A stretch of DNA of 64,000 nucleotides from Paenibacillus alvei DSM 29 (GCF_000293805.1 NZ_AMBZ01000002.1:147001-211000), one strand, 5' to 3'; positions 19,056 to 28,872 are shown, counted from the stretch's first letter. The notes: generated by a model not told the origin, from the letters alone. Numbers and translations are program-made.

Positions 19056-19273
19056 ATCCCTCCGCTGAACCTCCCCGCTCTATCGTTACGTCTTACGACG
19101 CCTTGTCATGCTTTACTTTGGCGTTCGACCTTCCGTCCGCTGTTTCTCTCCTATTCTTCATTTCCTTTGCACTGCAATGAGAGGTTCTTACCGCTTCTAT
19201 AGCCGTGCTGTACTGCTGACCCAACTGCCGTCTGCAAGCTATAACGATCTCATACTCGATACTTATTTGCGTA

Positions 19274-20527
19274 CTATGTCCGATACGCTGCATTAATGCG
19301 CACGTAGTCATACGTCAAATCGCAGCCCCATGCTTTGGCTTCCCCAGATCCCATATGTAAATCCACTTGGAAAACCACCGTATCGCCCTTTAAATACGCA
19401 AGCGCCGCCGCTTCGTCAAATACAACCGGCGTCGACTGCTGCAGCACCATAATTGATCCCATATGAATATCCACTGTCTCGGGGTTTACAGGCTGGCCTG
19501 CATAACCAACTGCTGCAATGACTCGGCCCCAGTTTGCATCTGAACCATATACAGCAGATTTCACGAGACTTGATCCGACAATCGATTTGGCAATAGCACT
19601 AGCAGATTCATCAGACAAAGCACCAGATACCCGCACCTCAATCAGCTTAGTCGCCCCTTCACCATCTCGCGCGATGGCCTTAGCCAGCTGTTCACACACA
19701 TATTGAAATGCCGCAGCAAATGCCGGCCACGCTTCATGCTGTTCTGTGAACGGTTCATTACCTGCCATTCCACTGGCCATTGCAAGAAGCATATCATTCG
19801 TGCTTGTATCTCCATCAACCGTAATCATATTGAATGTCTTATTCGTCACCGTCCTGAGAAGACCCGCAAGCGTATCTTGTTCGAGCGCTGCATCCGTCGT
19901 TACGAAGCCGAGCATTGTTGCCATATTCGGATGAATCATTCCCGATCCCTTCGCACAACCCGCAACCGTGACTTGCTTGCCATTAACAGTTAGAACCGCA
20001 CAAGCTTCCTTCTTGACGAGATCCGTCGTCAAGATCGCTTGCGAAAACTGTTCTGCGCCCTCGGCAAGAGGAGTCAACTGCTCAGGAAGCTTCATAATGC
20101 CTTGCTCCACACATTCCATTTTCAACGCCTCACCGATAACGCCTGTGGAAGCAACTGCTACGTAATGCGGCGCAATGCCAAGCTGCTCTGCAAATGCGCT
20201 GCGCATCCGGTATGCATCCGCCTCGCCTTGCTTGCCCGTACAAGCATTTGCGTTGCCGCTGTTCACGATAATGGCCTGCAGCTTGCCTTCCTCCTCCAAA
20301 CTCGCCCTCGTCACGGCAAGCGGTGCTGCTTGGAATACATTTGTCGTATATACCGCAGCAGCAATAGCTGGAACGTCGCAGACGATTGCTCCTAAATCAT
20401 TGCGCGCCGTTTTCTTCAATCCGCAATGCAGCCCGCTGGCCCGAAATCCAAGCGGAGTGGTTACTGAACCGTCAATGATATCGAATAATTGCGTCTCTTT
20501 CGCATGTACTACCTGCGTTTGCATCAT
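19274..20527 (-). CDS. argJ: Bifunctional ornithine acetyltransferase / N-acetylglutamate synthase
   Basis: 417 aa Ntn-type enzyme that recycles the acetyl group from acetylornithine to glutamate. The self-cleavage site is visible in KGSGMIHPNMATMLGF (the Thr of MATML becomes the new N-terminal nucleophile). The oxyanion-type TGVIGEAL, and the N-terminal TTPLGFRASGLHCGLK, are also family signatures. Presence of argJ in place of argA/argE indicates the cyclic pathway. It starts at an ATG six bases after AGAAGG and lies second in the operon after argC. Confidence 0.97.
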   Translation of the reverse strand: MMQTQVVHAKETQLFDIIDGSVTTPLGFRASGLHCGLKKTARNDLGAIVCDVPAIAAAVYTTNVFQAAPLAVTRASLEEEGKLQAIIVNSGNANACTGKQGEADAYRMRSAFAEQLGIAPHYVAVASTGVIGEALKMECVEQGIMKLPEQLTPLAEGAEQFSQAILTTDLVKKEACAVLTVNGKQVTVAGCAKGSGMIHPNMATMLGFVTTDAALEQDTLAGLLRTVTNKTFNMITVDGDTSTNDMLLAMASGMAGNEPFTEQHEAWPAFAAAFQYVCEQLAKAIARDGEGATKLIEVRVSGALSDESASAIAKSIVGSSLVKSAVYGSDANWGRVIAAVGYAGQPVNPETVDIHMGSIMVLQQSTPVVFDEAAALAYLKGDTVVFQVDLHMGSGEAKAWGCDLTYDYVRINAAYRT

Positions 20528-20614
20528 TATCTACCTTCTTCTTTTTCAAAGTCGTACATCTATATCAAGGAGATTTGATCCTTCTGCTCCGCTTCTCACA
20601 TTTCTATGTTCACA

Positions 20615-21674
20615 TTACGGGTACACTGGCGTGAGCATTAGCCCTGCCGTCTCTTCCCAGCCCATCATATGATTTAAATTTTGTATTGCTTGACCTGCCG
20701 CTCCCTTGACCACGTTGTCAATGACCGAAATAATCGTTACGCGATTCGTTCTCTGATCTACGGCAAATCCAATATCACAAAAGTTCGAGCCGAACACTTC
20801 TTTCGTCGCCGGCCATTGTCCTTGTGGACGTATGCGCACAAACCTCCGACCTGCATAATATTCTTGATAAAGAGATATAAAGTCCTCTTCAATAAATGTG
20901 CCTGCAAGCGATGCATACATCGTACACATAATGCCACGAGTCATCGGCGTCAAGTGTGTAGTAAACGTCACCGTAACCGGGTTCTGCGCAACCTCGCTAA
21001 GCACCTGCTCAATCTCTGGAATATGCTGATGCTTGTTGACTTTATAAGCTTTGAAGTTTTCATTAATCTCAGCGTAATGGACACCTAAGTTCACGCCCCG
21101 ACCCGCTCCGGATATGCCAGATTTTGCGTCAATAATGAGAGTGTTAGGCTGAATCCATCCTGCCTGCAATGCCGGAATGAGCCCGAGCAGGGTTGCTGTC
21201 GGATAACAGCCCGGATTGGAAATGAACTTGCACCCCGCTACATACGGTTTCTGGTACATCTCGCACAATCCATACTTTGCTTCAGCCAACAGCTCAGCCG
21301 GAGGAGCAGAGTGCTTATACCACGCGCTGTACAACTCGCCATCCTTAATGCGGAAGTCCCCAGATAAATCAATGACGGCGAGTCCTGCCTCCAGCAGCTT
21401 CGGCACCAGCTGTCCGCTCACACCCGAACGGGGTTGCGGTAAACACAACATCCGCCTTTCTTCGCATCTCCTCCACATCGACTCCGTCCAGCGTATCGCA
21501 CATCACTTCATTCAAATGCGGATATCCCTCTGCGATTGGAGCCCCTGCACTCGAAGCCGAAATGACTGATGTGATGGTGACATTCGGATGATTCAGTAAC
21601 AACCGGATAAGTTCAACACCGCCATAGCCTGTTGAGCCGACAATGGCTGCTCGTACATGCTTCTCTTGATTCAT
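20615..21674 (-). pseudogene. argC: N-acetyl-gamma-glutamyl-phosphate reductase, frameshifted
   Basis: The N-terminal part (start at the ATG 21674, NAD(P)-binding VGSTGYGGVELIRLL) runs to DVVFTATP near 21430; homology resumes in another frame as GVSGQLVPKLLEAGLAVIDLSGDFR and continues with the catalytic NPGCYPTA and the SGAGRG segment to the stop at 20615. One extra base around 21424-21432 (an additional T in CCGTTCGG or an additional G in the following GGG, on the coding strand) accounts for the break. As read, no functional ArgC would be made, although every other arg gene is intact, so a sequencing error is plausible. First gene of the arg operon. Confidence 0.88.
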
Positions 21675-21800
21675 TTTCATTCTCTCCATTCCTCGCTACT
21701 CTTGCGTAGGCAATAGCATGATTTCGCAACGTTCGATATACGATTTACGGCTGCTGCTACTGGCTTCAAAAACAATGACACGTCTAGGAAAATGATTCCT

Positions 21801-21880
21801 CATGAATAATTATGTATCATTATACGACTATATTTATATAAATACAACGATTTTCCATGAAATTTCATGATATTTATGAA
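21801..21880 (-). promoter_or_regulatory. Promoter and ARG boxes of the arg operon
   Basis: On the minus strand TTGTAT (21847-21842), a 17-base spacer and TATAAT (21824-21819) form a good sigma-A promoter. CATGAATAATTATGTATC (21801-21818) closely resembles the B. subtilis AhrC/ArgR ARG box and covers the transcription start. A second element (21856-21880, CATGAAATTTCATG followed by TATTTATGAA) lies just upstream of the -35. A pair of boxes around a promoter is the expected arrangement for arginine repression. Confidence 0.75.
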
Positions 21881-21998
21881 AAGAGCAAATAGAATGTATC
21901 TATGCGAGAGGGATTACAACGGGATAAAACGCTTGGTATAAAGGGGTTTATGGCTACTACGTATGGTCATTAAAAGTATGAGGTTCTTTTCAAACAAA

Positions 21999-22023
21999 TA
22001 AAAAACGCGGATTCGACCGCATT
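21999..22023 (-). terminator. Possible weak terminator after yvjA
   Basis: On the minus strand GCGG, a six-base loop and CCGC are followed by GTTTTTTATTT. The stem is only four to five pairs, so this is tentative. Confidence 0.4.
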
Positions 22024-22133
22024 CACTTACAGCATGATATGCAGGAGGAAACCACGTTTTATGAATAAAATCGTACAACTTATGCAAGCTATGCATTCTG
22101 TAACAGAGGCATGCATAGCATTCCACTTATAAA

Positions 22134-23051
22134 TTACGCTTGGATCTTAAAGCCTTCTCCAAGTACTTCATTTGTATCACTAATAATGACGAACGCTTGT
22201 GAATCTACGGAGCGGACGATCGCTTTCAGTTTATAAACCTCACTCTGTCCGACAACAACCATCAGTACAGTTCGTCCTTCCCCAGTATAACCGCCTTCGC
22301 CTTGCAGCTTCGTTAATCCTCGATCAAGATCATGGAGAATCGCATCTGCAATTTTATCCGAATCATCACTAATGATGAATGCAACCTTTGTATAGCCTAA
22401 ACCTACTTGCACCACATCAATTGTTTTGCTTGTTACAAACAATCCGATGAGTGCGTACATGGCACTTTCAAAGGAAAGCATGAAGCCCGCCAGCAAAATG
22501 ATAACACCGTCACAAATGGCAACCGCCAGCGCTATATTGATTTTCCCGAACGTACTAAGCAGTTGCGCCGTTATGGCATTGCCCCCTGTAGATCCACGAC
22601 CGCGGAAAACAATGCCTAAGCCAAGACCGATGCCAATACCGCCAAATATAGCAGCAAGCAGTGGATTGTCCGTTGCCGGCCCTACATGCTGTGTCAGATA
22701 GATAAAGGTCGGCAAGGAAACGGAGCCTATTAAAGTCCGTATGCCGAACTGCTTGCCAAGCAAGCACACGCCTAAGATAAAGAGCGGGATGTTGAAGGCA
22801 TACTGCGTGATCGCCGGATTCCACCCAAATTGATTCTCCAGTACGATAGAGAGGCCTGATATGCCTCCTGAAGCAATCTTATTTGGCAGCATTAATGTAT
22901 TGAACGTAAGCGCCATAATGAAGGCTCCGAGGAAAAGAAGGCCGTAATCCATTACTGCTCGCATGGGATGATTGTACGGTACCAGCAAGCCATCGGCGCT
23001 GCGCCGAGGCTTTTTCAGTTCAGATGTAGATGAATCCGATGTATGAGGCAT
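22134..23051 (-). CDS. yvjA: YitT family membrane protein (YvjA-like)
   Basis: 305 aa. Five to six hydrophobic helices (about 30-200: LLFLGAFIMALTF, GGISGLSIVL, IFGGIGIGLGLGIVFRG) form the YitT/DUF161 membrane domain, and a soluble C-terminal DUF2179 domain follows (about 225-300, ISDDSDKIADAIL, GYTGEGRTVLMVVVG). The function of the family is unknown. B. subtilis yvjA also lies directly before prfB-secA, supporting orthology. The basic N-terminal 25 residues precede the first helix. ATG at 23051, eight bases after AAGGAG. Confidence 0.9.
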   Translation of the reverse strand: MPHTSDSSTSELKKPRRSADGLLVPYNHPMRAVMDYGLLFLGAFIMALTFNTLMLPNKIASGGISGLSIVLENQFGWNPAITQYAFNIPLFILGVCLLGKQFGIRTLIGSVSLPTFIYLTQHVGPATDNPLLAAIFGGIGIGLGLGIVFRGRGSTGGNAITAQLLSTFGKINIALAVAICDGVIILLAGFMLSFESAMYALIGLFVTSKTIDVVQVGLGYTKVAFIISDDSDKIADAILHDLDRGLTKLQGEGGYTGEGRTVLMVVVGQSEVYKLKAIVRSVDSQAFVIISDTNEVLGEGFKIQA

Positions 23052-23201
23052 ACTGTGTTCTCCTTCGTATTACCAATATGATAGTGCCAGAACGAATCGG
23101 TTGAATGAACAGTATATTGGTACTGCATGCTGTCAGCCGTCTGCTCTGTGAATCTGTCTTATTATGCTCATTCTCTAGCATGGTAAAGCATTCAAGCACA
23201 A

Positions 23202-23235
23202 CAAAAACCTGCCCCGATCAAAGATCGGCGCAGGT
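23202..23235 (-). terminator. Terminator of prfB
   Basis: ACCTGC.CCGATC and GATCGG.GCAGGT form a 13-bp stem with one mismatch and a three-base loop, followed on the minus strand by TTTTTG. Confidence 0.9.
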
Positions 23236-23257
23236 ATGTGCAGTCGGTACCAACTTA

Positions 23258-24377
23258 TTATGCTTCAGATGATGGTTGAATTAAGGTTCTCAAGTACGCG
23301 TCAATAAACGTATCCAAGTCGCCGTCCATCACGGCGCCGACATTTCCGGTTTCCACCTGCGTCCGGTGGTCCTTGACCATGCTGTACGGATGGAATACAT
23401 AGGAGCGAATTTGGCTGCCCCATGCGATGTCCATCTGATCACCACGGATTTCTGCTAACTGCTTCTGTTGTTCCTCAATCTTGCGTTCATACAATTTGGA
23501 ACGAAGATGGGTCATGGCACGCTCACGGTTCTTGATCTGCGAACGCTCTGTCTGACACGTCACGACGATGCCTGTTGGTATATGGGTAATCCGAACAGCG
23601 GAATCCGTCGTATTGATGTGCTGACCACCTGCACCGCTCGCGCGGTACGTATCGACTTTCAGATCCTCTGTACGAATTTCAATTTCTGCGTCGTCTGTAA
23701 TCTCAGGCACGACGTCGCAGGATACGAATGACGTATGTCTGCGGCCAGAGGAATCAAATGGCGAGATACGAACGAGACGATGTACACCCTTCTCCGCCTT
23801 CAGATAGCCGTAAGCGTTATACCCTTTAATAAGCAGCGTTACGCTCTTAATGCCCGCTTCGTCGCCTGGCAGATAATCCAGTACTTCGACCTTGAAGCCG
23901 CGCTTCTCTGCCCAACGTGTATACATGCGCAGAAGCATTTGGCCCCAGTCTTGAGACTCGGTTCCGCCTGCACCTGGATGCAGCTCCAAAATGGCGTTCA
24001 TTTTATCATAAGGCTCGCTCAGCAGGAGTTGAAGCTCGAAATTCTCGATACTGGACAGTAGCTTCTCTACACTAGCTGTCAGTTCCTCAGCCAGCGATTC
24101 ATCATCCTCTTCCTCTGCCAGCTCCAGCATCATCTCGTTGTCTTCATAATCCTGCTTCAGCTTCCCATACTGCTCGACAATGCTCTTGATTGCATTGAGC
24201 TCGGAGATAAGTCCTTGCGCTTTGTCATTGTCATCCCAGAAGTCCGGTGCGGCCATCTTCTCCTCGAAGTTGGCAATCATCTCTTGCTTCAGATCGAAGT
24301 CAAAGAGACCCCCTAAGGTTTGTAAGTTTAGCTGCGATGCTACGCATATTGTGACGTACACTTGCGTCGATCATCAT
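23258..24377 (-). CDS. prfB: Peptide chain release factor 2 (programmed +1 frameshift)
   Basis: RF2 of about 360 aa, which terminates translation at UGA/UAA. The first 25 codons (ATG 24377, ATG 24374 being the alternative; [10 protein letters not shown] to LRGSL) end in an in-frame TGA at 24302-24300; the main frame then continues as [15 protein letters not shown]. The specificity tripeptide SPF is in RISPFDSS and the catalytic GGQ in GAGGQHIN. The upstream part lies in a different frame from the main one, so simple ORF calling mis-assigns the N-terminus. GAGGTGG precedes the start. Downstream of secA in the same direction. Confidence 0.95.
24300..24314 (-). other. prfB programmed +1 frameshift site
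   Basis: The coding strand reads AGGGGG-TCT-CTT-TGA-C: an internal Shine-Dalgarno-like AGGGGG three bases before the slippery CTT and the UGA stop. This is the conserved autoregulatory site by which RF2 shortage promotes the +1 shift on CUU. Confidence 0.95.
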
Positions 24378-24403
24378 AATACCACCTCGGTAAAATTGGT
24401 TAG

Positions 24404-24465
24404 GAAGGGAGCTGTGTCGCTTCCTTCTCCCGAACAACGGGCGGCTATACGGCCGCCCGTTCGGG
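24404..24465 (-). other. Two tandem hairpins in the secA-prfB spacer
   Basis: GAAGGGAGC/GCTTCCTTC (24404-24427) and a stronger CCCGAAC.ACGGGCGGC / GCCGCCCGTTCGGG stem (24429-24465) lie in the 207-bp gap. Neither is followed by a T-run in the minus direction, so they are unlikely to be ordinary terminators. mRNA processing or stability control of a secA-prfB transcript is possible. Confidence 0.6.
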
Positions 24466-24584
24466 TCTATCATGTGGAGATTTCGCATTGGCATCTATCC
24501 ACAATGATGTATGCTTTTGCTGTATTGTATGTCCGATATAAGAGCGTTCATAACCTCAATCGGCATACAAATCTCTAAACCTTA

Positions 24585-27095
24585 TTAGTCTTGCTTACCG
24601 TGACATTGCTTATATTTCCTGCCGCTTCCACAAGGGCACTGATCGTTACGGCCAATAACTTCGCCTTTCACGACAGGACGCTTTTCCGCCGGCTCTGCAT
24701 TCGTGGACATCTTGCTTTCTTCCACGACAGCTTGACGCTCAACGTTTTGCTCTACATGTGCCTTCATGATGTACGTAGATACTTCTTCTTGAATCGAAGC
24801 TACCATGCTGTTGAACATTTCGTAGCCCTCGAATTGGTATTCACGCAGCGGATCCGTACCGCCGTAAGCACGTAGGTGAATCCCTTGACGCAAATGATCC
24901 ATTGCATCGATATGATCCATCCACTTGGAGTCCACGGCACGAAGCACGACAACCTTCTCGAATTCACGCACAAGTTCTGGCCCAATGCGCTCTTCGCGTT
25001 CTGTATATTTCTCCATAACCTTGCCGAACAGGAATTCCGTAATTTCTTCCTTTTCCTTGCCCCACAGGTCATCCTTCGTAATTGTACCCTCGTCAAGCAT
25101 CTGACGATGCATGTAGTTTACAATTTCTTCAAGATCCCAGTTCTCTGGAATATCATCTTCGTTACAGTGTGCATCTACGACACGCTCGATGCATGGCTTA
25201 ATCATATCCAACACAATTTGGCGGATATTTTCGGAGTCAAGCACCTCATAGCGCTGCTTGTAAATGATACCGCGCTGTTGGTTCATGACATCATCATATT
25301 GCAGGACGACTTTACGTAAGTCGAAGTTGTTGCCTTCTACCCGCTTCTGTGCAGATTCCACAGCACGCGTAATCAGCTTGGATTCAATTGGCTGATCCTC
25401 TTCAAATCCGAGACGTTCCATCATGCCCAGTACGTTATCCGCACCGAAACGGCGCATCAGCTCGTCCTCCAAGGACAGATAGAACTGCGAGGAGCCTGGA
25501 TCGCCCTGACGTCCGGCACGTCCGCGAAGCTGGTTGTCGATACGACGGCTCTCATGACGCTCTGTACCGATAATATGCAACCCGCCTGATGCCGATACGC
25601 CTTCGCCCAAGATAATGTCCGTACCGCGACCCGCCATGTTCGTAGCGATAGTAACTTGGTTCGGTTCACCTGCGCTAGAAATGATATTCGCTTCCTCCGC
25701 ATGGTACTTCGCATTCAATACCTGATGTTTTATACCTTTGCGGCGAAGCATGTCAGACAAGCGCTCAGAGTTCTCAATCGACACTGTACCAACCAAGACT
25801 GGCTGGCCATTTTTGTGGCGCTTCACGATTTCCTCGACTACCGCGTTATATTTCGCATTTTCCGACTTATAGACGACATCCGGCATATCCTTACGCTGGT
25901 TCGGCTTATTTGTCGGCACTTGGATAACTTCCAAGCCGTAAATGCTCTTAAATTCTTCTTCCTCTGTCTTCGCTGTACCAGTCATACCGGCAAGCTTGCG
26001 ATACATACGGAAGTAGTTCTGGAATGTAATTGTTGCGAGCGTCATGCTCTCATTTTGCACCTCAAGGCCTTCCTTCGCCTCGATCGCTTGGTGCAAACCG
26101 TCGCTGTAGCGACGTCCAGCCATCATACGGCCTGTGAACTCGTCGACAATGACGATTTCGCCGTCATTTACGACATAATCAACATCCAAGCGCATAATTG
26201 CATGAGCCTTCAACGCTTGTTGAATATGGTGATTCAACGTTACGTTCTTCACGTCGAACAGGTTCTCCACGCCGAGTGCTTTCTCCGCCTTCGCCACTCC
26301 TGCTTCGGTAAGGGCAACTTGACGCGTCTTCACATCAATCGTGTAATCCTCTTCACCTTTCAAGCGGCTAACGAACCGATCTGCAACGAAGTAAAGCTCT
26401 GTAGACTTAGCAGCTTGTCCAGAAATGATAAGCGGCGTACGTGCTTCGTCAATAAGAATGGAGTCCACTTCGTCAATAATCGCGAAGTTCAGTGGACGCT
26501 GAACCATCTGCTCTTTGTAAAGCACCATGTTGTCACGCAGGTAGTCGAAACCGTACTCGTTGTTCGTACCATACGTAATATCGCACGCATATGCTTCCTG
26601 CTTCATATTGTGATCCATGCCAGAAAGGTTCAAACCAACCGTCATCCCCAGGAAGTTATATACTTGGGCCATAATCTCGCTATCGCGGGATGCCAAGTAA
26701 TCGTTAACGGTAACGACGTGTACGCCTTTCCCTTCCAACGCGTTCAAATATACAGGAAGTGTTCCGACGAGTGTCTTTCCCTCACCTGTCTTCATCTCAG
26801 CAATTTTGCCTTCATGAAGTACCATACCACCAAGCATCTGTACATCATAATGGCGCATGCCCAGCGTACGCTTTGCAGCTTCACGCACAGTAGCGAAGGC
26901 TTCTGGCAAGAGCTGATCCAATGTGTCGCCCTTTGCAAGACGCTCACGGAATTCCTCCGTCTTCGATTTCAATTGTTCATCGGATAATTTCTCGAATTCG
27001 GGTTCCAGACCGTTAATAACCTCAACCGTCTTCATGAGCCGCTTAACTTCGCGTTCGTTGGCATCGCCGAATATTTTCTTTACAAGTCCTAGCAT
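24585..27095 (-). CDS. secA: Preprotein translocase ATPase SecA
   Basis: 836 aa motor that drives Sec-dependent export. Walker [10 protein letters not shown] (about 100-108), the [11 protein letters not shown]alker B region (about 207), the preprotein crosslinking and helical scaffold domains, helicase motif [10 protein letters not shown], and a C-terminal zinc-binding [13 protein letters not shown] that contacts SecB or ribosomes. Length is typical of Bacillales SecA1. ATG at 27095 after AAAGGGG. prfB follows on the same strand, as in B. subtilis. A 443-codon frame on the opposite strand (25656-26987) is only a shadow of its codon usage. Confidence 0.98.
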   Translation of the reverse strand: MLGLVKKIFGDANEREVKRLMKTVEVINGLEPEFEKLSDEQLKSKTEEFRERLAKGDTLDQLLPEAFATVREAAKRTLGMRHYDVQMLGGMVLHEGKIAEMKTGEGKTLVGTLPVYLNALEGKGVHVVTVNDYLASRDSEIMAQVYNFLGMTVGLNLSGMDHNMKQEAYACDITYGTNNEYGFDYLRDNMVLYKEQMVQRPLNFAIIDEVDSILIDEARTPLIISGQAAKSTELYFVADRFVSRLKGEEDYTIDVKTRQVALTEAGVAKAEKALGVENLFDVKNVTLNHHIQQALKAHAIMRLDVDYVVNDGEIVIVDEFTGRMMAGRRYSDGLHQAIEAKEGLEVQNESMTLATITFQNYFRMYRKLAGMTGTAKTEEEEFKSIYGLEVIQVPTNKPNQRKDMPDVVYKSENAKYNAVVEEIVKRHKNGQPVLVGTVSIENSERLSDMLRRKGIKHQVLNAKYHAEEANIISSAGEPNQVTIATNMAGRGTDIILGEGVSASGGLHIIGTERHESRRIDNQLRGRAGRQGDPGSSQFYLSLEDELMRRFGADNVLGMMERLGFEEDQPIESKLITRAVESAQKRVEGNNFDLRKVVLQYDDVMNQQRGIIYKQRYEVLDSENIRQIVLDMIKPCIERVVDAHCNEDDIPENWDLEEIVNYMHRQMLDEGTITKDDLWGKEKEEITEFLFGKVMEKYTEREERIGPELVREFEKVVVLRAVDSKWMDHIDAMDHLRQGIHLRAYGGTDPLREYQFEGYEMFNSMVASIQEEVSTYIMKAHVEQNVERQAVVEESKMSTNAEPAEKRPVVKGEVIGRNDQCPCGSGRKYKQCHGKQD

Positions 27096-27405
27096 GCTTA
27101 ACCCCTTTCATGCAAATCCGATCGTGATTTTATGGCCGTTCTCTATACCACATTCAAGCTTCTGCATATAGAACGGTAACATCGACTCGTTTTGCAATAA
27201 ATTGTAACAGTTTCAACAGGGTCCCGCAACCGCCGCAGGGCATGTTTTCGGCGATCTTTCATCACATTTTCACACGAATGTAGCGGCATACCGTGGGCAA
27301 TCCTGCTTCCAGCAACAAAACAAACATTTACAAGATAATATATAGAAGGTATTGAACAATTGATATACAAGTCCAGCCTTCCGTAATGCCATACTATTAT
27401 ATACG

Positions 27406-27440
27406 TGAAAAGAGCCCATTCCGTTGTGGAAATAGGCTCA
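27406..27440 (-). terminator. Terminator of hpf
   Basis: GAGCC.ATTTCC pairs with GGAAT.GGCTC across a five-base loop, followed by TTTT on the minus strand. On the plus strand a T-run also follows a few bases later. The 27441-27515 remainder and the 27096-27405 region upstream of secA show no further clear feature. Confidence 0.8.
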
Positions 27441-27515
27441 GTCCTTTTTTGGTAATCGGGTAGATTCTAGGGTTCTCTGCCTATATTGGCATCCGAAACC
27501 TCAATGTTCCCGTTC

Positions 27516-28064
27516 TTAGCCTTGTTCAATCAAGCCATACCGGCCGTCATCGCGGCGGTATACAACATTGACTTCCTTGCTCTCCGCATTCGAGAATACG
27601 AAGAAGTTGTGGCCAATCATATTCATCTGCAGGATTGCTTCTTCAACGTCCATCGGCTTCAGCGTAAAGCGCTTCGTCCGTACGACTTCAAGATCATCCT
27701 CTTCCTCAACCGCAACTGGTGTTGATGTGGACTGCTCACGGAACAGATGCTCTGCCGCACCAACCTGACGGAACTTGCGGTTGGCTTTCGTTTTATGCTT
27801 GCGGATTTGCCGTTCCAACTTGTCTACGACACCATCGATCGATGCATACATGTCCTTGCTTCGATCTTCAGCCCGCAGCAGCAAACCCGGTAATGGGATT
27901 GTTACTTCAATATTGTGTACATCCTTCGTAACGCTGAGTGTAACATTAGCGCCTGAAGCAGGGGGAGTTTCAAAATACCGTTCCAGTCGGCTCAATTTCT
28001 TTTCGACATAGTCAAGTAGTGCGTCTGTAACTTCAATGTTCTGACCTCGAACTTTATATTCCAT
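27516..28064 (-). CDS. hpf: Long-form ribosome hibernation promoting factor
   Basis: 182 aa. The N-terminal S30AE/YfiA domain (residues 1-100, MEYKVRGQNIEVTDALLDYVEKKL) binds the decoding region of the 30S subunit; the C-terminal domain (about 125-180, VVRTKRFTLKPMDVEEAILQMNMIGHNFFVF) dimerises to form 100S ribosomes. Its length is that of the long HPF of Bacillales (B. subtilis YvyD). ATG 28064 with AAAGGAGGAG. Sits between secA and a cold-shock gene, with its own promoter region and terminator. Confidence 0.96.
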   Translation of the reverse strand: MEYKVRGQNIEVTDALLDYVEKKLSRLERYFETPPASGANVTLSVTKDVHNIEVTIPLPGLLLRAEDRSKDMYASIDGVVDKLERQIRKHKTKANRKFRQVGAAEHLFREQSTSTPVAVEEEDDLEVVRTKRFTLKPMDVEEAILQMNMIGHNFFVFSNAESKEVNVVYRRDDGRYGLIEQG

Positions 28065-28090
28065 ATAGCACTCCTCCTTTGGATACTTCT

Positions 28091-28185
28091 ATTATACCAT
28101 AGCTATGATGGAGGAATCAAAAAAACGGTTACAATCCGTTTACAATTCCGTATCCTTCATTACCCCTCAGTGGAGAAGGTGAAAC
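28091..28185 (-). promoter_or_regulatory. Candidate hpf promoters
   Basis: Proximal: TTGATT (28120-28115), 18 bases, perfect TATAAT (28096-28091), about 20 nt before the ribosome binding site. Distal: GTTTCA (28185-28180), 14 bases, GGGTAA (28165-28160), resembling the B. subtilis sigma-B consensus GTTTAA-N14-GGGTAT. B. subtilis yvyD is stress-induced, so a second promoter is plausible, but whether this organism has sigma-B is unknown. Confidence 0.45.
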
Positions 28186-28315
28186 GATATAAAAGGTTGT
28201 CAGAGAAGCTGTATTACGTCTGCCGTATTACATCAAATAGCAACTTACTTATAAGCAGGTTATAAGTAGCCCTGGGATACAGCCACAGAACAAATAAATA
28301 ATCACTCCCAAAATA

Positions 28316-28343
28316 TAAAAACCCCTGGCATTAAGCCAGGGGC
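28316..28343 (-). terminator. Terminator of the cold-shock gene
   Basis: CCCCTGGC and GCCAGGGG form a perfect 8-bp stem with a five-base loop, followed on the minus strand by TTTTTATATTTT. The rest of 28186-28390 shows nothing else. Confidence 0.9.
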
Positions 28344-28390
28344 GTGTAGCTAATCGGAATCATATATAATTCGACTCACGTCGGGTATGA

Positions 28391-28588
28391 TTACAGTTTG
28401 ATTACGTTAGCCGCTTGTGGACCGCGAGCGCCTTCAACGATATCGAATTCTACGGATTGACCTTCTTCCAAAGTCTTGAATCCTTCGGATTGGATAGCGG
28501 AGAAGTGTACGAATACGTCGTTGCCTTCTGCAGTTTCGATGAAGCCATAACCTTTTTCAGCGTTGAACCATTTTACTTTACCTTGCAT
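28391..28588 (-). CDS. Cold-shock protein, CspB/CspA family
   Basis: 65 aa single-stranded nucleic-acid chaperone. RNP1 KGYGFIE and RNP2 VFVHFSAI are intact, and the protein starts with the family-typical MQGKVKWFN. The frame is open further upstream, but the ATG at 28588 gives the exact family length and is preceded by AAGGG. The promoter and a leader hairpin lie immediately upstream. Which of several csp paralogues this is cannot be told from the window. Confidence 0.95.
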   Translation of the reverse strand: MQGKVKWFNAEKGYGFIETAEGNDVFVHFSAIQSEGFKTLEEGQSVEFDIVEGARGPQAANVIKL

Positions 28589-28619
28589 GTCGATAACATT
28601 CCCTTCATCTTCAAATGCC

Positions 28620-28675
28620 GTGGAGTTTTTATCCTCCACAAGTTTGACTATATCACCGGGTGGAAGCGTTGTCAA
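28620..28675 (-). promoter_or_regulatory. Cold-shock gene promoter and leader hairpin
   Basis: On the minus strand a perfect TTGACA (28675-28670), 17-base spacer and TATAGT (28652-28647) form a strong promoter. The transcript would begin within a few bases of a GTGGAG/CTCCAC stem-loop (28639-28620), a 5'-end hairpin that could stabilise the mRNA or sense temperature. No classical E. coli cold box is evident. The 28676-28872 stretch further upstream shows nothing else convincing. Confidence 0.75.
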
Positions 28676-28872
28676 TGAGGAAAGGGATATTTTTCTTATT
28701 ATTTAATCTGTAATATTTTTGGTTATTATTCATAATCGTTCTCGGCCATTCCCCTAAAATAAAATCAAAAGGCACGGGCTTATAGAATGTTCATAAAACA
28801 AACTTCATCCTACTGCCCGTTCCCGTAAAATCCGAAAAATCACGCTCTCAAAAGAGTATATACAGATCTCAT

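Noticed and set aside
22061..22132. Plus-strand 23-codon frame (MNKIVQLMQAMH...) behind AGGAGG
   Set aside because: Spacing of 12 bases is long, there is no promoter, and it only fills a gap convergent with yvjA; too little to call a gene.
25656..26987. 443-codon open frame antisense to secA
   Set aside because: It lies wholly inside secA, has Cys/His/Leu-rich low-plausibility composition and no ribosome site; it is an effect of secA codon use.
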